From the NCBI GenBank assembly GCA_032718865.1, contig JALUTQ010000039.1, forward strand, positions 744,001 through 808,000: 64,000 bases of DNA, in the 5' to 3' direction. Positions 50,337-63,406 of the stretch are shown in pieces. A model generated the notes under the pieces. It saw only the letters and a program-made list of their open reading frames with translations. It was not told the origin of the DNA and did no database searches. A program made the translations under genes and the position numbers. Numbering within the stretch: the first letter of the stretch is position 1; every line of letters begins with the position of its first letter. The stretch is from Tilletia caries. Taxonomy: Eukaryota > Basidiomycota > Exobasidiomycetes > Tilletiales > Tilletiaceae.

Positions 50337-51058
50337 TACAGGAGGGGGACAGTGAGTGGGTCGTCGGACAGTGAGTGGGTCGGTCACCATAACTCCCACA
50401 CAACACAACAAAAGTAGCCGCAAACACATGGACTGTATCGCCTAGCTCACAGCGACCCCGCCATGCAAATTTGAGACGTACTTTCCTTGCTAACGGCTGC
50501 GCTATGGTGCTTCGAGCAGGTCGAGGTCGATCTGAGATTTCGAGATTCATTGAAAAAAAAATTGTACAACGACTTTGAACACCAACCACACCAAATCCAC
50601 CTGAATAAGCAGTGCCAGAACAGAGAAAGAGTTTGGAGTACTATCTAAGAAGAAAACGTAGCAGGTGTATTGAGGTGAATTGGTCCACTGGTTGAGGAGC
50701 TGGGTGGTCTGGAGTGCAGGGGTGGTTGGCGAGTTTTGGGGGGTCGATGTTCGATCCGCCATGAGCGCTTTTGGATGAGACAAACTTCACTCAGAAGAGC
50801 TTCGCGATCGATCGCCCGATTCAATTGACCCACTCACTGTCCAAAAACATCACCAACGTACAAATCTACTGCACCTTCGCTCTCAGCAACCACACAATGA
50901 ATCAAACGACCCCAAAGAAGCGGGAGGTAGTAGATCTCTATGCTAGCTATGTTTCTTCTCTTTGCGTGTTGTGTGTTTGTGAGGTAGTTTTCGAGTGGTG
51001 TGGTGTTCATGGTCAAAAACTTGCCAGTTTCCGACCCACTCACTGTCCCCCTCCTGTA
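50337..51058. mobile_element. 722-bp element with 27-bp terminal inverted repeats and subterminal GACAGTGAGTGGGTC sites
   Basis: Both ends carry TACAGGAGGGGGACAGTGAG extended to 27 bp, in inverted orientation. The 15-mer GACAGTGAGTGGGTC is present four times: 50348-50362 and 50367-50381 on the plus strand, 50827-50841 and 51033-51047 on the minus strand. Repeated subterminal sites of this kind are typical of transposase-binding sites. A TA at each outer end fits a TA target duplication. No open frame longer than about 78 codons looks protein-like, so it is a non-autonomous element. It lies 7 bp after copy 2 of the MITE-like element and 75 bp before the PRP4 stop. Confidence 0.75.
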
Positions 51059-51132
51059 GCGTCCCCCATCTGAATTTTATCAGTTCCGTGCGATTCAATT
51101 GACCAAAAGGAGTACTTCATCATTTCATTCAT

Positions 51133-53159
<2,027 letters not shown>

Positions 53160-54375
53160 GTTTTCGGAAGGAGATATACAAGGAGGGAGGGGAATTCCAA
53201 GAAGTCAGAACACCACTGCAAGTGTGAGGAAAGGTTCAAGGGCTTTGGGGGCCCCAAAGAGTTGACAGGGAGAGAATTCTCTTCCACACCCCGCCCAACT
53301 CTCAGTTGCTTTCGCTCACGGGAGGATTGGGAAAGGGATTGGAACACGGCTGGCCCGAGTCGGATTGATTCGCGTTTGTTCGTCCGTCTGTCTTGTCGAA
53401 TGGGAAGCGCTGGGCCGGGAGCAGGCAGGAAAGAGCCGGTTCTGACCAGAGAATTGAATGCGGACAGACGCGGTACGGTATAGACACTGTGCTGGACAAG
53501 ATCGCTACTTGGTGCTTGGGCGTGCTCGTGCTCGTAAATGTAGATGGTGGACGTCTTGCTCACGCTGAAGGACGAGATGAGATGAGCAACTCCCGACTTC
53601 CCATCATCGCCGTCACATGTACGTACAAGTCTGTGACAACGAGGCGGGAACGACCATCACACGTATTTAAGAAGGCGGGAACGTAACGAACAGCTACAGG
53701 GCTTCCCTTCTTCGCTCTTGCCACAGCTTGGTTCTCTCTCTCTCTCCCTGCCACGGTCGTCCATCAGCGGGACTGAATTCCATTTTCCCTGAGCTGGAGC
53801 GGGACGCCTCCATCAAGCATCAAGCTTACCTCCACCCAATCGAGAGCGCAAGCAAAAGGCAGCTTGACCTCCATCAGCATCGTCAGGGCGCTCGTGAGCC
53901 AACAACACAGCGGTGAGTCTGCGCCGTGCCTGGTCGGGAGGTTCTAGACCTCTGCTGTCTGTGCATCCCATAGGCGCCCGCCCGGACCACCCACCCACAT
54001 CTTGTCCCACGCACGCACAAGAAATGAGTTACTGACCCACCATGACTTGCTCGTTCTTTCACTGCTTCTTCACTGCCTCTCTGTAGATCTGGGTGGGCAC
54101 CAACGGCTTAGCAATAACCGATTCGACGCACCGAGGTCCGAGGTCCTTTTCTGGCCCCGTCTGCTTGCCGAGCTCCCCTTAGCACAGAAATCAGCTGGGT
54201 TAGTTCGCTCATAAGCTCCCGCTGTTTCTTGTCCCTCACTCTGCCTTCTTCCCTTTATATCGCGACTCACCCTCTTCTCTCTCTTTCAAAAGGTCCAGCG
54301 GTCAAAGTCGAGCGCGTACCCCTGCAAGTTGCCCAACACTGAGGACGGCAGTCCCCTCCGTCCGGGCTTAGAATC
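53160..54375. other. 1.2-kb intergenic region between divergent PRP4 and SHQ1
   Basis: No supported gene. There are TATA-like CTTTATATC near 54254-54262 (before SHQ1) and pyrimidine tracts near 53735-53745. No repeat or RNA-gene structure is visible. Confidence 0.5.
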
Positions 54376-57018
54376 ATGGCCACCTCTCCGAGCGCGACCA
54401 CGACCGTGCCCTCGTACAATCTCAGCCAAGACGACCATACCATCCAGGTCCGCATTCATTGTCCTCTCGCACCGGTCAGTATCCTTCAGCGCGCTCAACA
54501 CTCAGTGTACCCCCTTACTGACAGATCAAGTCTGATCTCCCCATTAACAGCCAAACTCTCAGCCCAATGTGGTCTCGGACGGCCAGATCTTTGGGTTCAC
54601 CTGCCCAAAGATGGGCCGGTCTCCCTACTACCTCCCGCTCTACTTGCCCATGCCCGTCCACTCGCCCACTCTGGTCCGCGACCCGGCCACGAGCGCACTG
54701 ATCGTCACCCTCCGAAAAACTCAGCCCGGCGTGCACATCCCGGAGCTCTCGCTCCTCCAGCCTTCGCTCCATCCAGACCTGCCCTTCATCCCAGAAATGA
54801 TGGACAGCGGCGCAACAACCCCTGTCAGCTCGCCGGACACCCTCGACAACAGGCAAAGCTACCTCGGAATCGACGCCGCGATGCTCATGGCTGACGCGAG
54901 CCAGATGAACAGTCGAGCCGCGAACTCTCCCGCATTGTCCCCTCCCATGGGGGCCCACTCAGGCGCATTTATCGAAAGTGCAGGAAGTGAGGACGTCGAA
55001 GTTCGTCAGGCTGCCGACGAACTCATCGCTCTCGGCATCAAGAATGAAAACGAGCGCAGACAGGCACACGGGCAGGATCCTCTCGTTTTCACCGCCGAAG
55101 ATGCATCCGATGTCAATAATGAACAGTCCGGCTCCTTCTCTCACAAGCAGCATTCTTGTAAGTCGAAATTAGACACCCTTCATAACACTGGACACGGCAG
55201 GTTGACCTCTCCTTTTGTTTTTCTCACAGCCGAAGCCAGTACAACCTCATCGGCACTCTCCGCAGCTGACGATGATGACGATGATCAGTCCAGCGCCGCC
55301 GCCAAAGATGCCGGGGTCAGGGACGCGATCGCGGCCGCTGCTCGCGTTGCTTCCTCGCCCTCTCCCGGCAAGATCCACCCATACGGCTTCCGCGGCGCAT
55401 TCACCGGTCCCTTCCTCCCTTCATCATCAAACATCAGCTTGGCCGCCGCCTCCGTCACTGGCAGCGCAGGCAGCACAGTGGAGAGCGCCAGCGGAAACGC
55501 GTCCCCTCATCCCGTCCGTAGCAGGGTACACGAACTTCAGCAAGACGTCCGGCGGCTTGCGTGGGGACGTCGTAGGAAGGTTGCTAAGCTGTGTGAAGAG
55601 GAGAAGTGGGACGAAGGAAGGTATTTGGACGGGTACGTGGATGAGTTTGGAGAGGTGTCGGAGATCCTCGCTTGGGTGCCAGAGGACCGACCCGGCCCTT
55701 CGGCCGCGTACCTCGCCCTCACCAACCAGTCCGAGGCGGAGGAAGCCCCATCACTCAAGCCGTTTGACAAGACGGCGCGCGAGGCTCATCTAGCTGCGCT
55801 TCAGTTCCTCTTTGCGTACGGCTACGACTGGCGCACGACGCAGGGCGAGCACAGTGTCGAATCGGACTGGACCTTGAGCGTGCTCTGTCGGAGCTTGGTC
55901 ACCCAGTGTCCAATTGAGCCTGCTTCCACTGTGGTCCCGCGGGCGACGTCTCCGAGTGGGAGCATCAGCACACCGGCCATCAGCACCTCATCCGCCGACC
56001 TTTCTAGCGGCGCCATCCCGCGTGCTGTCAGTCCCGCCTCGAGCATGACGGGCACACCCGGTTTTGCGCACCAGCCTCTGGACGGCGCCATGTTTGCGAA
56101 CACGGTGATGTCCGGTACGCCCATCTTGCGGGGTGCGTCCCCTGATCCTGTGGGTTCGTTTGCCAGTACCAGCGTGGGCGCGAGTGCGCCTATTTCCATT
56201 GCGGGCACGGCGGGGATCGGTGCGGGTGGGTTCGGATCGAGCGGCGCGATTGCTACACTCGGTCGACGGCCTGGCTCGTCGGAATCGGTCGGCTCGCCGC
56301 CGGGGATGGCAGGTCTTGCGTCCCCGCCAATGTCGACGTCGATCTCGGGCTCGCTCGCCGCCCCGCATCGTTCCTCCGGCCTGTCTGTGACCGGCACCGC
56401 ACCGGGCGGGATGGAGTACGGCAGCGGTGGCGGAGTGGTGACGACGAGCAGCGTTCCCGTGCCGCTGTTGATCTCGACATGTGGAGGCGCTGGTGTGCGG
56501 GGCAAGATGCCGAAGATCCGGGATGAGCCGGAGTACGACACGCCGCTGTCGATCTTGCGGGCGTCGTACCGACGGGCGTTGACGTTCCCCTTGCACCGCT
56601 CGTGGGCGCTTTGTGATAAAGTGCGGGATGATGTGTTGGTGCTGTTGCGGGCTGGGCTGAAGGATACCTGTGCTGCGCTGGGGGATATGGAGGAGCGGCT
56701 GATGAGTGCGGAGGATGTGGTCATGCATCGGTATGCCGAAGTTTGGGTCCAACCCGTGCGGGAGTGGTTGGAGAAGAACGGAAGGTGAGTGATGCAAGTT
56801 CCCTTTGGTTCCCCTGTTACCTTCCTTGGGAAAACTGAACCTGTATATATCTTTTCCTTCACCCCAGTGATCACTCGCTTGCGCTGCTCACCGCCCAGAT
56901 CGAGGCGGTCAGCTCAGATCTCACGCGCGATCTTGTCGGCGGGGAGATGTGGGACCTCGAGCTTCTCGAAGCGGCCGCCCGAGATGCGCTCGATGAAGGA
57001 CATGGAGGATATGGTTAG
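54376..57018 (+). CDS. SHQ1: H/ACA snoRNP assembly factor Shq1
   Basis: Exons 54376-54474, 54551-55157, 55230-56784 and 56868-57018 give 803 aa. The N-terminal CS-like domain includes YNLSQDDHTIQVRIHC, then SPYYLPLYLPM and ALIVTLRKTQPGVHIPEL. The Shq1-specific helical domain has CEEEKWDEGRYLDGYVDE, LQFLFAYGYDWRTTQGEHSVESDWTLSVLC, SILRASYRRALTFPLHRSW and RDDVLVLLRAG, all in the order of the yeast protein. Large Ser/Ala/Gly-rich inserts account for the length over yeast's 507 aa. Shq1 is a chaperone that holds Cbf5/dyskerin before H/ACA RNP assembly; nuclear/cytosolic. The 72-nt intron between exons 2 and 3 is a multiple of three and free of stops, so reading through it would add 24 residues; its GTAAGT and TTCTCACAG ends favour removal. 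Confidence 0.82.
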
Positions 57019-57623
57019 ATTTGCGCGGGCCGACGCCCCAGCTAGGGGGTGGGCGCGTCCCTCGCGTGCTTTCTATAAACCCTTCGCTGTGCCGAACATG
57101 CATCCCCCATCTTTTGCTTTCCTCCTCTCTTTCTCCCTCTACAGCACAGTACTGCACATAGCTCGTATTGAATCTCGATTTCCGGATGTGGTATGCCAAC
57201 GAAGAAATACAGACTGAGAAGTGTCCCATCGAAGAGCGCAAGGGTGAAGGGGTTGTCCATGGAATCCTGCGTACAGCGTCTGGAGGTACACACTGGGCAA
57301 CCGGGTGTGCCAATGCCTAGAGCAGTGCTCTGGCAAGCTGGGAAGACGATTCGCAAGTCCTTGCCTGGCGGAGGGGTCAAGTGCTCATGCCGAGGGTGCC
57401 GTTGATTCGGAAAGGCGGGCGCGAGGGTCTTGACGAGGCACGAGGCTGGTCCACCTTTGGAGCGACTGTCGCTGTGCGAGGAGCGTAAGATCGCAAGGGC
57501 GGTCTGAAGGGTGGTCTGGAGGAGTGGAATCCGGCTGAGATCCCTACCGCGCCCAGGGTACGATTCGCAGCACGGGTTCGCCTGCTGGAGCAGTGATGAT
57601 GGCGACGCGAGCCCGGTGAGGTC
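57019..57623. other. intergenic region between convergent SHQ1 and HSK3
   Basis: About 600 bp, no supported gene. It must contain both terminators. No repeat structure stands out. Confidence 0.5.
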
Positions 57624-57941
57624 CTAGAACTGCTCCTCGCCTTCCTCTAGGGCCGGCTCCCCCTCGACCTGATGCTGCGCCGCCATAAACCTGTCGAAAT
57701 CACACCCAAGATCAGCAAAATCGTACGCCATCACTTCAAACCTCAACGAACATTGAAAACCTACTCACAACGCAGCCTGACTGGTCCCGAGCGTGCGCAA
57801 GAACTGGGCATCCTGTGCTGCGATCTCGACTTGGCCGTGAATGCTGCTGAGCGTTTGGGAGACGGCGGCGAGCCGTGCGGCAAGGTGGGCGTAGTGCCGC
57901 TCTTTGGCGGCGCTGACGTGCTGGCCTGGCGCGGAGGACAT
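57624..57941 (-). CDS. HSK3: DASH/Dam1 complex subunit Hsk3
   Basis: Exons 57941-57769 and 57690-57624 give 79 aa. The sequence is one amphipathic helix with KERHYAHLAARLAAVSQTL, SSIHGQVEIAAQDAQFLRTLG and SQAAL joined across the intron to FMAAQHQ, the usual Hsk3 core (LxxLxAxLAxLxxNLxxxxxxxxxxAxxIRxLGxxxAALFMA). An acidic tail follows. Hsk3 is one of ten subunits of the DASH ring that couples kinetochores to microtubules in fungi. The ATG giving MSSAPGQH was chosen; a longer frame reaches a GTG upstream, but an alternative ATG at 58122 is out of frame with the conserved part. The size fits yeast Hsk3 (69 aa). The gene is divergent from NFS1. Confidence 0.8.
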
Positions 57942-58257
57942 AAGGAGTTCGCGCTGCTGGGAGACGTTGACGCGTGACGGTGGGAGGAGCTGACTGCTGG
58001 AGCTCTTTCCCCTTTGAAGCAAGGCGATCAACACGTCCGACGCGTCCCAAGTCGAGGCGCGCTGGACTCTGGAGGTGAGTCGGCGATTCGACAGCTCGGC
58101 GATTGACACTGGTCCTCGCCATGTGGCGGCCCAATTTTTGGCTCCGACGCTTCGATATCAGGAAGTCAGCCAGACACAGACACAGACACTTGTGGTTGCC
58201 AACCACGAGCTTCGCAAGTCGCAACTCACCCGAACTAGTACTCTCACGAACCACAAC
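57942..58257. promoter_or_regulatory. shared divergent promoter, HSK3 / NFS1
   Basis: 316 bp between start codons with no further gene. A CAGACACAGACACAGACAC short repeat lies at 58171-58189. Confidence 0.5.
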
Positions 58258-60316
58258 ATGTTGACGTCTATGCGCTCGTCAGTCGCGCGCGTCGCCGCCT
58301 CCGCATCCCACTCCGTGTCCAAGTCAGCGGTATCGACCTCAGCTTCGCTCGGTGCTGCTGCCGCCACTCCTCTGGTCCGATCCGACCAAAGAGCGCGCGA
58401 GTCCAGTGCTCTCAACCTCCAACAGCAACGGCGCGCATATGCCAACCCAACTTCGCCAGCCCAGATGGCCACCGTCCTTGATGTCGAGCGCCCGGGCGCC
58501 GGCAGTGGTCGAGGCAGCGCAGGAGGAAGTGGCAAAGGTGAGTTTGCGACTCGTCTCCTTCTCATTTGTCATCACGCGAATTTCCTGACATGATATGTAT
58601 GATATTTCCTTGACAGTCCTTAACGATGTCTTTACTTCTATGCCGAAGATGGCCAATGCCAACCGACCTATTTACCTCGACGCCCAGGCAACCACTCCTC
58701 TTGACCCTCGCGTCCTGGACGCCATGATGCCCTTTATGACAAATCAGTACGGTAACCCCCACTCTCGCACGCACGCATACGGGTGGGAGTCCGAAGCCGC
58801 AGTCGAGGAGGCTCGCAAGCACATAGCCGACCTTGTCGGTGCCGACCCCAAGGAGATCATCTTCACCTCGGGTGCGACGGAGTCCAACAACATGTCGATC
58901 AAGGGTGTCGCACGATTCTACAAGGGCAAGAAGAACCACATCATCACCACACAGACGGAGCACAAGTGTGTTCTGGACTCCTGCCGACGTCTCACCGAGG
59001 AAGGGTTCGAAGTTACCTACCTCCCCGTCGGCAGCAACGGCCTGATCGACCTCAAGGACCTCGAGGCAGCACTGCGGCCCACCACATCCGTCGTCTCGAT
59101 CATGACGGTCAACAACGAGATCGGTGTGATCCAGCCCATGAAGGAGATCGCCGAGCTTCTCCGAACAAAGGGTGCCGAGATCTGTGGCGGCAAGAACAGC
59201 AAGCCCTTCTTCCACACCGACGCAGCGCAGGCCGCGGGCAAGATTGAGCTCGACGTCAACGAGCTGGGCATTGATCTCATGAGTCTGTCGAGTCACAAGC
59301 TGTACGGGCCTAAGGGTATCGGAGTCTGCTACGTCCGGAGACGGCCGCGTGTCAGACTTGACCCCATCATCAACGGAGGTGGTCAGGAGCGCGGACTTCG
59401 GAGCGGTACATTGGCACCTCACCTCGTCGTCGGCATGGGTGAGGCGGCGCGGCTGGCGAAGCAGGAGATGGCGGTGAGTTTTTGCCTCCTTCATTTTCTT
59501 TTTTTGGTCGAGATGGGAAGGGGGTTTGCTTTGCCTGGGACGAAACACTGCTTCACATAATCTTCTCGCCCAGCACAAGTGCTGGGTCCTTTCACGAGAG
59601 AGCTCCAGTAAGCTGGGGCTCAAGGACGTTCTATGCAGGGGTACAGAGGCGCATGGTCCCTTTCCTCCATCCTTCCAAGGCCACATCGAAACGTTCGGTA
59701 TATTGACACTCTTCTCCATCTCTGCAGTATGACCACGCGCACGTCTCCCGCCTGGCCAAGCGTCTCACGGATGCGGTCACCTCTCAAATGACCCATGTCC
59801 TCTTCAACGGTGACCCCGACCGCCGGTACCCCGGCTGCACCAACCTCACCTTCCAGTACGTCGAAGGCGAGTCTCTCCTCATGGCTCTCAAGGACGTCGC
59901 GCTCTCGTCCGGCTCAGCGTGCACATCGGCCTCTCTCGAGCCAAGCTACGTGCTGCGTGCGCTTGGGTTAGACGACGAGAATGCGCACTCCAGTCTGCGC
60001 TTCGGTATCGGCCGCTTCACGACGGAGGAGGAGATCGACTATGTAAGCGAGAAGATTGTCAAGGTCGTGAACAAGCTTCGGGAGATGTCGCCACTGTGGG
60101 AGATGTGAGTTGCCACCGATTTTGCTCGTGTTGCTTCCCCCGACGCAGATCGCTGACACATTTCCGGGCTCGTTTCTTCGTCGCGGCGAACAGGGTTCAA
60201 GAGGTACGTGTTTCTCGTCCACCAGGCTGCAGCGCATGCGGGTGGCAACTTGAACTGACATCTTCTCTCGACCTTATCAGGGTGTGGATCTTACCACAAT
60301 CCAATGGTCTGGTTGA
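58258..60316 (+). CDS. NFS1: mitochondrial cysteine desulfurase Nfs1
   Basis: Exons 58258-58537, 58617-59473, 59728-60104, 60194-60203 and 60281-60316 give 519 aa. The first 60 residues, rich in Arg, Ser and Ala, form a mitochondrial presequence. The aminotransferase class V fold follows: [44 protein letters not shown], the PLP-binding Lys in [24 protein letters not shown], the mobile-loop catalytic Cys in [17 protein letters not shown], and the end [18 protein letters not shown]. The enzyme supplies sulfur for Fe-S cluster synthesis on Isu1. Exon 4 is only 10 nt and encodes the middle of MVQE. Both of the last two junctions join exactly in frame. Confidence 0.95.
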
Positions 60317-60738
60317 TCGGTTCGTTACGTTCTATTCACCTTTTGCGTCTGCCCAGCTTTTCTGTTCTGCGTGTAGGCTCGGTTCCTTGTCGCTCGGGAA
60401 GCAATCACTTGTCTCATTTTTGTGCTTGCTTGCTTGTCAAAGGTTCACCCTCTCCGATCTTGCATGCCTCATGCCCTCATGTCTCATCTCCGATCGATGT
60501 GATGCATCCTCAACCAAGCGGGGCTCCCTCTCTTCTTCGGAGCCTGGCTTTCGGAGCCTGCTTGCTCAGTGAAGGGTATACATATACTGGCCAGGGAAGC
60601 TGACCCTCTTTTTCCCCTTCCGCTCTTCCACTGACATCTCCTCTGTTTGTCTTCCTCCCACCTATACCAACGGTCTTCTCCCACTCCCATCTTCAACTTA
60701 TACAGCACAGAACTTGTTATTCGCTCTCGATCCTCAAG
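60317..60738. other. intergenic region upstream of the acetate-transporter gene
   Basis: About 420 bp, holding the NFS1 terminator and the promoter of the next gene. A TATA-like GTATACATATAC sits at about 60577-60588. No gene. Confidence 0.5.
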
Positions 60739-61661
60739 ATGACTACACATCTCCCCGAAGGCCCCAAGCTTGCAGGCACTGCCCCGCACACCTCCGCCGG
60801 TGCGATGGGGGGAGCTTCGTACGAGCCTCCCAGACAGGCACCCATGCACTACCCCTCCGAAGGCGAGTCACAGTCGCGTGAGCCTCGCCACTCGCCCATG
60901 CCCAAGTACCGCCGCCGCTCGGTGAACCCGGCCCCGCTCGGCCTGCTCGCCTTCGCGACGCTGTGGTGGATCTGGGGCCTGATCAACGTGCACACGCGTG
61001 GAATCTCGTTCTCGAATGGGATCGTGCCTGTTGCGCTTGCGCTTGGTCTGGCGATGATCCTGAGTGGTATTATTTGCCTCAGTCGCTCGCCTAATACGTG
61101 GGGGTCGACTTTCTTCGTGCTGTATGGGGCGTACTGGATCAGCTTGGCGCTGTTCTGGATCCCCTGGTTCAATGTTATCACCCTCCCCGGCGCTCAGTTT
61201 GGCAACAGCTTGGGGGTCTATTACAGTGGATGGTGCGTCTCTGTCATCCGGCCCTCGTCCTTCATGATGACAAGCTGACCTGTCATCCTATGTGCTCTCG
61301 TCTTTCTCTTGCAGGTTGATCCTCTCCGTCCTCCTTACGCTCGCCAGTCTCCGAACGAGCTTGATGATCGTCATCATGATGAGCTTCCTTGGTAAGCTAA
61401 AAGTGGAGCGCCAGCATGTGTACCAAGCGTGGCTAACATGCCCTCCATATACATTGTCCCCCTCATGCAGACCTGGTCTACCTCCTCCTTATGGTCGAAG
61501 CCTTCACCACCTCCAGCTCCCCGCGTCTGCAGAGATCGGCCGGCGCCTTCAGCTTGGTCGTGGCTGCGCTGGCCACGTACGCAGGCTTGCACGGCCTCAT
61601 GAGCCGAGACGCCTCGCCCTTCGTCCTCCCCGGCTTCGAGTTCGGCGACAAGGACGATTGA
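60739..61661 (+). CDS. acetate transporter-family protein (AceTr, GPR1/FUN34/YaaH)
   Basis: Exons 60739-61232, 61315-61391 and 61471-61661 give 253 aa. The start of the family core is present as NPAPLGLLAFATLWWIWGLINVHTRGI (about aa 62-88), the signature of GPR1/FUN34/YaaH proteins. Six hydrophobic segments follow: VPVALALGLAMILSGIICL, STFFVLYGAYWISLALFWIP, LILSVLLTLASLRTS, MIVIMMSFL, DLVYLLLMVEAF, and FSLVVAALATYAGLHGLM. The N-tail of about 60 residues is Pro/Ser/His-rich and cytosolic. The family moves acetate and similar monocarboxylates, or ammonium by association, in the plasma membrane. Ady2/Gpr1 share this topology. Substrate is not decided by sequence. The intron in the first codon after GW and another before DLVYLLL are typical size (about 80 nt). 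Confidence 0.85.
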
Positions 61662-61954
61662 AGGGGGGTTGGGTCTCCTCGCTCAAGTATACCTGCTTCA
61701 AAACTCTCTATTCTCCACCGAACGCTTCCTTGTCCGCCAGCGATCTTTTTCACGACCAATTTGACTTCACGACGTTCTCCCTTTGCTCAACGGCTGGCGC
61801 GACATCATCCTTGCTCGGTCCACGACCACCCACGGGGAGGCGCATGCTGCTTGCCTGTCAAGTGTCAAGGGTGAAAGGGTGTGCGACAAAAAAAAAAAAA
61901 GTCGAATATGTTGGTGAATAAATTGGTGAGTGGTGCGAGTGCAAAATAAATTTC
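61662..61954. other. intergenic region downstream of the acetate-transporter gene
   Basis: About 290 bp, including a poly-A run near 61888-61900. No gene. The Pol III terminator of the tRNA gene (TTTT read on the minus strand) lies at 61943-61946. Confidence 0.5.
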
Positions 61955-62065
61955 TGGTTCCGGCGAGGATCGAACTCGCGACCGTTGCGTCTCGGGGTAG
62001 AGGCTATGTCAAAAGGCACATGCCCAACTATAAGCACAATGAGCTACCACTGCTGCCACGGAACC
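61955..62065 (-). tRNA. tRNA-Ile(UAU) with a 38-nt intron
   Basis: The mature parts are 62065-62029 and 61990-61955 (73 nt). The intron is 62028-61991, directly after the anticodon loop purine as in other nuclear tRNAs. The acceptor stem (GGTTCCG/CGGAACC) and T-arm (GCGAG-TTCGATC-CTCGC) pair perfectly and the anticodon stem TTGTG/CGCAA pairs with one G-T. The loop CUUAUAA gives anticodon UAU, which reads AUA isoleucine codons. Yeast tRNA-Ile(UAU) also has an intron here. The D-arm (GCAG...GCTC) does not pair well, so structure there is doubtful. Downstream TTTT serves as terminator, and a TATATATA-like element at 62096-62103 lies upstream. Confidence 0.8.
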
Positions 62066-63073
62066 ATTAAACCCGATCAGCGTCGCAGCTGCAGTATATA
62101 TACCGTTTCATTTGCTCAGCACCGCTCACCTCTCCTTTTCCCACTTGACCAAGCACCAAGTCCACAACGCTCACACTGACTCGGGACAGACACACCACAC
62201 ATTTGCATGCTCACTCCCGGCGCGCATGTTGGGTGGGCCACATCCAGTCAAGACCTTTGAAGTGGGCCTCAGCCGCTTGCTTTTTTCGTCACAGCCGTGT
62301 CCAGCCTTTGCTTCCCGCTGATCGCTCCTTCCCCTGTCCACTCAGCCACAACACCACTGACTGCTCACGAAGACATGGCTCATTCATCTCTCCCTCCCTC
62401 TTGCGTTATTCCAGCATCGCTTCCTTCTTGTTCTTCCCTTCCAGCCGATTGTTCCACTTTTCTTCGTACATCACACAGCGGCCGGTTCTTCGCGAAGACG
62501 GCGGGGACACTGCCTGAGCGGAGCAGCGCAAATTGGAAACATGACGAGGGGAGAGAAGTCAACGCTTGGCGACCCGGCTCTCACAAACGACTACCTTCCC
62601 TCCTTTGCAACTCGGTCAGCCAAGCTCCTCGACCGGAAGAGCTGGTAAATGCGTCGAAGATAATCTACAACCGGATCGTGCTTCCTCATGCATTCAAGAC
62701 GGTGGCATCTCTGTCGCTCGGTACATCGACGTCCAGGACCCAGATTGGAGAAGACGGGCGCAGATCACCTTCCCCCACTTCTTCTTCACCCATCTCGTCC
62801 TCTGCTCGCTGGCGGGGAGCAACAGGCCCCCAACTCCCACGGCATGTAGGATAATGCTGCGTATCAGCGCATCAGCAACATCGTCTGTCAACTTTCCATT
62901 CCGCAAGCACAAGTCCACCGTTGCCCACCTCCGCGCCTCCTTCACGACTCTCGCTGCCTCTCGCCCGCGCCCAGTCCTGTACATATTCCATCGCAGTGGG
63001 AGGAGGAGCGGGCGCATACATACAGACGTTGCGCAATGAATGACACTTGGAGTGATTTGAAGGCCGAAATGTA

Positions 63074-63080
63074 TCACGTG
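63074..63080. promoter_or_regulatory. TCACGTG E-box upstream of MET17 (Cbf1-type)
   Basis: TCACGTG, 434 bp upstream of the MET17 ATG. In yeast Cbf1 with Met4/Met28 binds this element at sulfur-assimilation genes. The match is exact, but one 7-mer in this distance may occur by chance. Confidence 0.4.
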
Positions 63081-63398
63081 TGTGTGTGAGAAGCTCGACG
63101 CGAGCACGCCATTTGGACGAAGAAGGCGATCCAAAAGCATGGACCACCCTACATATAGCGACATCGTTCGCCTTCTTCTTCTCTTCTTCGAGCAGCTCGG
63201 CCGCCTGGCGCCAGGCAGCAGACGGGGAGCGCAACGGAGAACGTTTCATGCTCGGGATTAGCCCTTCGCGTAACATGCAGGTTCCACTCGTAGATGAGGC
63301 CAGGCTAAGGCGGCCGCCTCGCGTGCACTCAGGCGCCATCGTCCCAAGGGGGGGAGGCCGGCAGGGACAGAGCCTCGAGCCTCCTTCTGCAGAGCGAG

Positions 63399-63406
63399 TA
63401 TATAAA
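63399..63406 (+). promoter_or_regulatory. TATA box of MET17
   Basis: TATATAAA, 109 bp upstream of the ATG, followed by a pyrimidine-rich leader. It is the strongest TATA element before any gene in the window and suits a highly regulated gene. Confidence 0.6.

Noticed and set aside
57736..58254. 172-codon frame on the minus strand upstream of and overlapping HSK3
   Set aside because: Its Arg-rich sequence has no match; the Hsk3 helix lies in a different frame and joins a second exon perfectly.
62566..63039. 157-codon open frame between the tRNA and MET17
   Set aside because: It has no recognisable domain, a mixed composition and no good start context; kept only as an unremarkable open frame.
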